Below are positions 57,551-64,000 of a stretch of 64,000 nucleotides of DNA, piece after piece. The stretch is from Gonocerus acuteangulatus (Eukaryota > Arthropoda > Insecta > Hemiptera > Coreidae): the NCBI GenBank assembly GCA_946811695.1, contig OX328132.1:99203422-99267421 (forward strand), given 5' to 3'. The notes beneath the pieces were generated by a model, which saw only the letters and a list, made by a program, of their open reading frames with translations, was not told the origin of the DNA and ran no database searches. Both the position numbers and the translations under genes were made by a program. Positions within the stretch are counted from its first letter, which is position 1. Every line of letters starts with the position of its first letter.

Positions 57551-58477
57551 TCTAATTATATAATTGAGTAATAATTGAGTGAATAACAAACAGGTAAAAG
57601 TAAAAATAACTTGTAAAAACAATACATTTTTAAGAACAGACATTAACAAGTCGAGATTAATAATCGTAGGGAATTATCATGTAAAAATGTATCCCCCAAA
57701 AAACATAAATGTGAAATAGAGGCCAAGTTCCTGCCCCCACAAAGAAACACTCCCTTCCTCAAAAATATCCCCTCCTAAAAACCCCCCAAAAACGCCTTAA
57801 CATTCTACTCACCAAAAAAGTAGTATGAGTTGGTGTATTAATTCAATCAAAAATATTTGCCAATACAAGAGATGATACAAGAAAGAAATGTCCAAGTTCA
57901 TTACTTGGAAGACCTCATAGTTACTAACTAAGAACAGTAAAGACACTTCAACTGACCTTTAAAAACAACAATAAAAATACTTATATCCAGTTACTAAAAT
58001 ATCACTTTCCTCAACCAGGTTGACCTACTGGCTTTTGTACTTCATATAAAACCAGGGTCTTTGGATTCTGCATAAAGTTCTCCTTACTGCTTGATATTTG
58101 ATACCAATAATCAACCTACATACATCTAATCACTAGACTAGAAAAATTAGAAGCTCTTCCACATGACATTACTCTAGAGGACAAATTGATTGCTCTCTTA
58201 ACTAAACTATTACACTGTAAAACACAGGAACCTTATCCCGAGGATAAAGATCACAATAGGGAAAGTGCAGAAGGCCTTCAAGAAAAATATAAGAACAAAG
58301 ACGATACATTTTGGGTTTGTGATCCTAAACTTTGTAATTTAGATGGCTCGACTTTGAAAAACTTAGTATCTGCTTTGAAGTACGTATATTATGCAGTGAA
58401 CCCCTACGACTTTATTTACTACATTTAAGAAAGAAGTCACAACTGTTTTTGTTAAGATGCGTCGAAATGTTTTTTAA
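57551..58477. other. No supported gene
   Basis: Poly-C/A-rich stretch near 57690-57810. An 80-codon plus frame (58186-58428) has no recognised motif. Confidence 0.4.
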
Positions 58478-59190
58478 AACATCAAATATAGGTTCTCCTT
58501 ACCAAGACGATTCATTTGATACCCCACATGTTGGGCTTCAGAAGGAATGATGGCATTTCGATGGAACAAAAAGTAGAAAACGTCATAGCTAATATGACAC
58601 TCCCGTATCAAGACCTACCTGCGTGCCAAGTTTGGTCAAAATAGGCCAAACGGTGTGAATTTGTATAAGGAACAAACATACAGAGACAGCTGAAAGACCT
58701 TTTTTACCTAGCCTAGTGCATTCCCCGGACCAAGGCCTACCTGTGTGCCAAGTTTGGTCAAAATCGGTCAAATGGTGAGAATTTGTGTAAGGAACAAACA
58801 TGCATACAGACAGCTGATAGACGATTTTGACTAGCCTATGACACTACCCGGATAAATACCGACAGGTGTGTCATATTTTGTCAAAATTGGTCAAACGGTG
58901 TGTATTTGTATGAGGAACAAACAGACAGACAGACAGCTGATAGACAATTTAACCTAGCCTATGATTCTCCCCGTAACAAGACCCATCTGTGTCCCAAGTT
59001 TGGTCAAAATCGGACAAACGGTACGGATTTGTAAGAGGAACAAACATACAGACAGACAGCTGGTATAAGATTTTACCGAGCCTATATGCGGCTAATTGTT
59101 TCTTAAAACATCAAATATAGGTTCTTCATACCGAGACAATTCATTTGATACCCCACATCATGGGTTTCGGACGGAATGATGGGTTTCCGA
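58478..59190. repeat. Direct repeats (about 80 bp) flanking a 122-bp array
   Basis: aaacatcaaatataggttct and attcatttgataccccacat occur at 58478-58560 and again at 59105-59190, on either side of the array. This is consistent with a repeat into which the array expanded, or with an LTR-like duplication. Confidence 0.7.
58588..59075. repeat. Diverged tandem repeat, 4 x about 122 bp
   Basis: Units are marked by gtgccaagtttggtcaaaat at 58623, 58745, 58868 and 58991 (spacing 122-123) and by ggaacaaacatacagacaga and cagctgatagac. The 'caaatttggtcaaaatcgg ... cagacagacag' pattern is a widespread theme in invertebrate repeats. Confidence 0.92.
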
Positions 59191-59842
59191 AGGAATTACA
59201 AAACTGGCACGCCACCGCCCCGGAAGCGGAGTCAAACACAACTTTTCGCGATTTTTCGATTTTTTCCTTTAATAACGTCATCATATCTATCTTCATGCAA
59301 AATTTCAAGTCTCTAGCATCATGGGAAGTGCCTAATAATTTTAATGAGTCAGTGAGTCCTATAAATCCCGATTTTCGATCGTTTATATCTCAGAAACTAT
59401 TTGATGTAGAATTATGAAAATTTCCAGTTTTACTCACATCTAGTAGTATAATACCTGTGTACAATTTCATAACTTTATCTTTACCTGGTTGAAAGTTATG
59501 AGAGGGTAAAAATCGGCTCTAAGACCGCCTGTAATATACACACAGTATGCTTAGGCCGGAACTTGGCCTGGCGCACTACCGAGCGCCTAGATATGAACCA
59601 GGTGTAACATGATACTGCCTCTCATGATCTCCATCCCAATAAGATTTAATGATACGATTGAAAATGAGTTTACATTTGTTATATTTTATAAAATATAAAT
59701 GTAAGTTATTGTGAATTACGGAACAATAGCTTTTAAATAGGATCTTGATCCGAAGCAACCTTTGGAAGAGAACTTTATGGTCATGAAAAACGAAGGAGAG
59801 AAAATACTAGAAGACGAAGAGAGGCGAAATGCTTGAAAACAG
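59191..59842. other. No gene recognised
   Basis: Frames at 59145-59417 (+) and 59716-59919 (-) show no motifs. Confidence 0.4.
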
Positions 59843-60890
59843 CTATAGGTGGAAATTTTTGGAACACAATTTTTGTCTTCGTAACTTTGTTTGGGCTGGA
59901 TAGGAGGTGAACATATCAAAAGTCCACGCCCCTAGCCTTTAAGCCGGGGGGAGGGGGGTTTAGAAAGGTCCCATTTTTTGGGTTTTCACTTATATCTCGG
60001 AAACCCTGCGTCCTAGCGACATGACTATTCTATAACAAATGAAAGCTGATTAAATTTCCTACAAGTTCTATCCAGTAAAGTTTTCCGAGATATTTTTAGT
60101 TTTCGAAATATCCGCTCTTGAAAGTCAGTCATTTTGGGGAAAAACACTTTTGCCCCATATTTTCCCCCCGTTTTGACCGGATAACTCTTCAACGACGTAC
60201 CAAAATAATAAATAATGGTTATAGGGTTGTAGAGTATTGCATTCCCTTCAATAATATATATTACTTTGCTATTTTATGTATTTTCCTTCAAACGTAAAAA
60301 TAATTTCAGTGTTCATCGTGAAATCTGAAATGTAGCGACTAACAGCCCAGGAAACTAATAGTTATAGGTGGAAATGTTTGGAACACAATTTTTAACTTCA
60401 TAACTTTGTTTCGGCTAGTTAGGTGGTCAACATATCAAAAGTCCTCACCCGTTGCCTTTGAGCCGGGGGGAGGGGGGGGGGGTTTAGAAGGTCCCATTTT
60501 TCGGGTTTTCACTTATATCTCGGAAAACCTCCGTCCTAGCGACATGACTATTCTATAACAAATGAAAGCTTATTAAATTTCCTAGATGTTCTATTCTATA
60601 AAGTTTTTCTAGATATCTTTAGTTTTCGAAATATCCGCTCGTGAATGTCTGTCATTTTGGGAAAAAAAACACACTTTTTTCTATTCTCGACCGGATATCT
60701 CTTCAACGATGCACCCAAAAAATAAATGTCGGTTATGGGGTTGTAGAGCATTCCATTAGCTCCAATAATATATATATATAAATATATATATAACTTTACT
60801 ATGGTATTTTATGTATTTTCCTTCAACTGTGAAAACAGTTTTAGTGTTCATCGTGATATCTTGCAACAACTGTCGACCAATGAACCGTTC
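59843..60890. repeat. Direct duplication, 2 x about 519 bp
   Basis: Copies start at 59843 and 60362 (ataggtggaaatttttggaa / ataggtggaaatgtttggaa). They share aagccggggggagggggg, acttatatctcgga, gcgacatgactattctataa and cagtgttcatcgtga-like ends, at roughly 90 percent identity by eye. Confidence 0.9.
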
Positions 60891-61293
60891 AATTTCTCAC
60901 CATTTCCAGTCATTGTATTGTCCAAAATATACTCCATTATGTAAATATAGGTAGTACTGGAAGTATAAATAGTTCGAAATATATAATTTTGGGCCTCTGA
61001 CCAGTTATTCACACTCAATTATATAACATCTTGACCATTATATTGGCAATGATTTTGTTAAGACCAAGTGAGTGCGTATATAACGTTTGAAAGAAAATAC
61101 ATAAAATAGTATAGTAATATATATTATTGAAGCGAATGGAATGCTCTACAACCCCATAACCGACATTTATTTTTTGGGTGCATCGTTGAAGAGATATCCG
61201 GTCGAGAATAGAAAAAAGTGTGTTTTTTCCCAAAATGACAGACATTCACGAGCGGATATTTCGAAAACTAAAGATATCTCGAAAAACTATGAT
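60602..61293. repeat. Inverted repeat, about 220-bp arms
   Basis: 60602-60838 is inverted at 61078-61293 (gagatatccggtcgagaata, gaatgctctacaaccccata, ttcacgagcggatatttcga in the right arm). The spacer of about 240 bp holds no gene. The right arm is a third, inverted copy of part of the 519-bp unit and runs into family T at about 61300. Confidence 0.9.
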
Positions 61294-61309
61294 GATATGA
61301 GGAAAACGC

Positions 61310-61430
61310 GTCAACCACAATAGGAAGGAAACCGCCTTATCACCTTGCACTCATGACCGTATTAAGGAAGTGCCGACTAGAAAATTTCACGTTTCGGAAC
61401 CCATAGATCACAAAAATAACAGTGGTTCAA

Positions 61431-61482
<52 letters not shown>

Positions 61483-62107
61483 TTGTCTGCTCGCTCTCTT
61501 GCTGGCTCAAAAATAGACCGAATTTAATAATATTTGGCACAAAAATATTTTGATTGATTTGAAAGCACAGGTTCGTTAACCAGCAGAATCCGACAACCGA
61601 AACATGGTTTTTTGGCGACTTTTGAACGAAACATCGTGACACTTACGGTTTTGCGTACTAGGTGTACACGTTTTATGAGTAATTCGACTGGGCGAATCTA
61701 ATGAAACCATTTTTGTAGCAATATCTATAACCGTTATCGAGGAAAAGTGAAATTTTTCTTGGGAATTTCAGACAAATTCTTGTATATCTCTAAACCGGTG
61801 GGGAAATTGTAGTATATGTAAAAAATGTATTCGAAAGATTATTAAATTGTTTACAAGTAAGGCTGTTATGCGATTTTTTATAGAGCGATCTCATACTGAG
61901 AAATCGGTTCTTCAATTGGGTAATTTCAGCTTAGAATCATCAGATTCGATATTTAATCTTTGATATTTAATTTTATATTTTCACATGTGTTTACACTTTT
62001 CACCAAAAGATGAAAAAAAAACATGTTTCTACTATATGCTTTCCAACAGACACTAGGAATAAGAACGGAAACGCGCTAAGACGACGCAGTTCCTAGGAGT
62101 TGGATAA
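61310..62107 (+). repeat. Family T repeat, near-complete short copy
   Basis: 5' block (ataggaaggaaaccgcctta, gaagtgccgactagaaaatt), ataacagtggttcaaattta, (TA)n 61434-61480, then gtctgctcgctctcttgc, ttcgttaaccagcagaatcc and the 3' end aagaacggaaacgcgctaag with cctaggagttgga. It is internally shorter than the 31-33 kb copy. Confidence 0.75.
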
Positions 62108-63055
62108 CAGTCAGTTAGCATTCTAGCGTCCAAAAAATTTGATCAAACTTTAGTGATTGTTTATATAAAAGTAATATAATTGAAACTAAATATAAAGATC
62201 AATAAACAGCATTATGCCTCTTAACGAAATGTTTTTGTGCAGCGAAATTTGTTGAAACAGGTCATAGCTACATCACCTTTTACGATAAAACTTTTAAATG
62301 GTAACAACCTGGGATTAAAAGAAGTTAATTTATTGTTAAGATATATACGCTCCCAAATTTACTTATTTTGTTATCAATAAATTTGTTTACTTGATAGGGA
62401 CAAATACGACCTTAATAATAACTCCGAACAATTCTGCGAAGTATAATCTTCCCTTTTAATCAAATTACTAATCTGGTAGCTATTAATGTTTAAATGACAA
62501 AATACATAAAAGAATAACCCTCAAAAACACTTAAGAATTGCTTCTAGGTACTTAAAGCTATTAAAAAGAAAAATCAATGGACTTCCGTTTTCCTGCCGGA
62601 AAAGAAAATTGAGACACTAAAGAGAAAAATCCTTTCTAGAATTGAAAGGTTGACTTTCTTTGACCAGGGAAATACTGGTGAACATGAATTCTGAGTGAAC
62701 ATTGTCCAATATCGTGTTATGTTTTTCAAGCCTCAAAACCAATATGTCAGAACATTGGGATTATTTAAAAACCTGTCGAAGGTTCAAAACAACTAAGTTT
62801 GATTGAAAACATTTATTCAATAACTCTCAAGCATCGACATCTGTTTTAATTAATTTTTCGTACAATATGCCATCATCCAATAACTCCTAAAACATGAATA
62901 TACATATATGGAGAATGTCATTAATGAATAGTTATTAGAAACTTACACGAAACATAATTTTCAACGTTTTATTGTATTTTGGATTTGAATGTATCGGGAT
63001 ACTGCCGCTGACGGTTTGCTTGACTTTCATCAGCTTCCTCAGGGGTATTCCAGAC
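62108..63055. other. No gene recognised
   Basis: AT-rich unique sequence. Confidence 0.4.
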
Positions 63056-63235
63056 ATTTTTTTTTTCGTTGTTTCTCCATCTAGGCCAAAAGCGCCAGGC
63101 AATCTATAGGTTGCCACCATTCCTAAACATCCATGGTGCAGCAGGGAATTCCTTCAACGGGCTCTGATATGAAGAAACTTAACCTGCTTCCGGCGGGTCT
63201 CGAACCCAAGCTGTTAGCCAAAGGACCAAGGGAAG
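63056..63235 (-). mobile_element. SINE A, diverged copy
   Basis: Poly-T, ccatggtgcagcagggaatt, acgggctctgatatgaagaa, cggcgggtctcgaaccc in SINE A order, with a B box gggttcgagaccc in reverse. The A-box region is altered. Confidence 0.65.
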
Positions 63236-63277
63236 ACTCATTACTGACAAAGGACCAAGGGAAGCCTCATTACTGAC
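63220..63277. repeat. Tandem duplication, 2 x 29 bp
   Basis: aaaggaccaagggaagactc then attactgac occurs twice, with one difference (gactc/gcctc), at the 5' end of the SINE. Confidence 0.9.
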
Positions 63278-63534
63278 AAATATTTCAGTTCAGCACATCA
63301 GCACTAATATCGTTGAAATAAAACATTCAAATTCTGATTAAACTTGGAAAAAATGAAACTGACACATCTTCATAAAACTTCAATTTATCTTAATTCAACA
63401 ATGATATTAGGCTAAATAATATTTAGTATAGATAATAATGAATTGAATAAGATGCTGTAATATCATCACTGTCATTAATGTTGATATAAACTATTTCATA
63501 AATTATTCTTTAAGTAAATTTTGTGCTTCCACAT
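63278..63534. other. No gene recognised
   Basis: AT-rich. Confidence 0.4.
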
Positions 63535-64000
63535 CTGTCGGAGTGGGAATGTGTTTCCATTTTAGCGCGGTTCCTCCCTCCCCCATAGGGAGGAACCCCG
63601 CTTATAGGGTTGATACAATGAAACAATCCGGAAGTGCCGACTAGAAAATTTCGCGTATCAGAACCCCTAGAGACCGAAAATAACGGTGGTTCAAATTTGT
63701 ATATATATATATATGTATATATTTATTTATATATATATATATATTTGTCTGTTCGCTCTCTAGCTAGAAGACGAATGGTCCGATTTTGATGAAATTTGGC
63801 ACAAAAATCCTTCGTCCAATTTGAAAGGTCAAGTTCGTTAACCAGCAAAATCCGCCTACTGGAAGATGGCGTTTGGGGCGAAATTCGCGCAAAAAAAATC
63901 GTAACGCTTACGTTTTTGAGTTCATAAGCTTCTAAGTACTCGTTTTATATGATTTCTGGGCTAGGAAAACGAATGAAACCATTTTCGAGGCGATAGCATT
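63535..64000 (+). repeat. Family T repeat, 5' part, runs off window
   Basis: The 5' hairpin at 63564-63602 (16-nt arms agcgcggttcctccct / agggaggaaccccgct, one mismatch, 7-nt loop) is followed by caatccggaagtgccgacta, ataacggtggttcaaatttg, TA-rich 63701-63745, gttcgctctctagctagaag, gatgaaatttggcac and aaaacgaatgaaaccatttt. The best-preserved version of the first 460 bp. It continues past the window end. Confidence 0.8.

Noticed and set aside
58186..58428. 80-codon acidic/Lys-rich frame as an exon
   Set aside because: No recognised family, no supporting splice sites, low-complexity neighbourhood.

Overview
The window looks like non-coding, repeat-dense DNA from an AT-rich invertebrate genome, most likely an arthropod. 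The evidence is the element mix (mariner, piggyBac-like, hAT-like and pogo-like DNA elements, Jockey- and I-type LINEs, tRNA-derived SINEs), very long (TA)n and (AC)n tracts, and the absence of any intact host gene. The species cannot be named from the sequence. No complete cellular protein-coding gene is supported. The only candidate host exon is a short GC-richer frame on the minus strand near 18.1-18.2 kb, and it is tentative.

Layout. 0-7 kb: a copy of a dispersed repeat here called family T, a 1.7 kb non-autonomous hAT-like element whose subterminal part has grown into a 14-copy 44-bp minisatellite and which carries a second hAT-like element inside it, then a 0.9 kb piggyBac-like element with TTAA target sites. 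7-18 kb: microsatellites, SINE copies and two large foldback elements (13.5-14.3 and 15.7-16.6 kb), separated by unique blocks rich in TAAT motifs. 18-30 kb: foldback structures at 21.6 and 24.2 kb, SINEs and a 3 x 70 bp tandem array. 30-34 kb: a decayed Jockey-type LINE, the longest family T copy, which is interrupted by a hammerhead-bearing element, and an RTE-type RT scrap. 34-41 kb: a degenerate tandem array, SINEs, unique sequence and a pogo/Tigger-like element. 41-42.4 kb: a full-length but dead mariner with clean terminal repeats. 44-46 kb: two LINE 3' fragments. 47.4-47.9 kb: two SINEs stacked at one target site. 48.3-51.3 kb: a 5'-truncated I-type LINE with RT, RNase H and zinc-knuckle regions. 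51.5-64 kb: tandem duplications, another hammerhead motif, a 122-bp array, a duplicated and inverted block at 59.8-61.3 kb and two more family T copies.

Three things stand out. (1) Hammerhead-ribozyme-like motifs recur (17.1, 24.25, 24.68, 31.5 and 54.3 kb, plus decayed ones), of the minimal type I form known from Penelope-like elements and retrozymes; two sit inside inverted-repeat elements. (2) Family T carries a microsatellite at one fixed internal position in most copies, so it appears to seed much of the (TA)n in the window. (3) Tandem expansions repeatedly occur inside transposon ends (hAT 44 bp, piggyBac 43 bp spacing, SINE 88 bp). Everything here was read by eye; family assignments rest on terminal motifs, target-site duplications and protein motifs, not on database searches.
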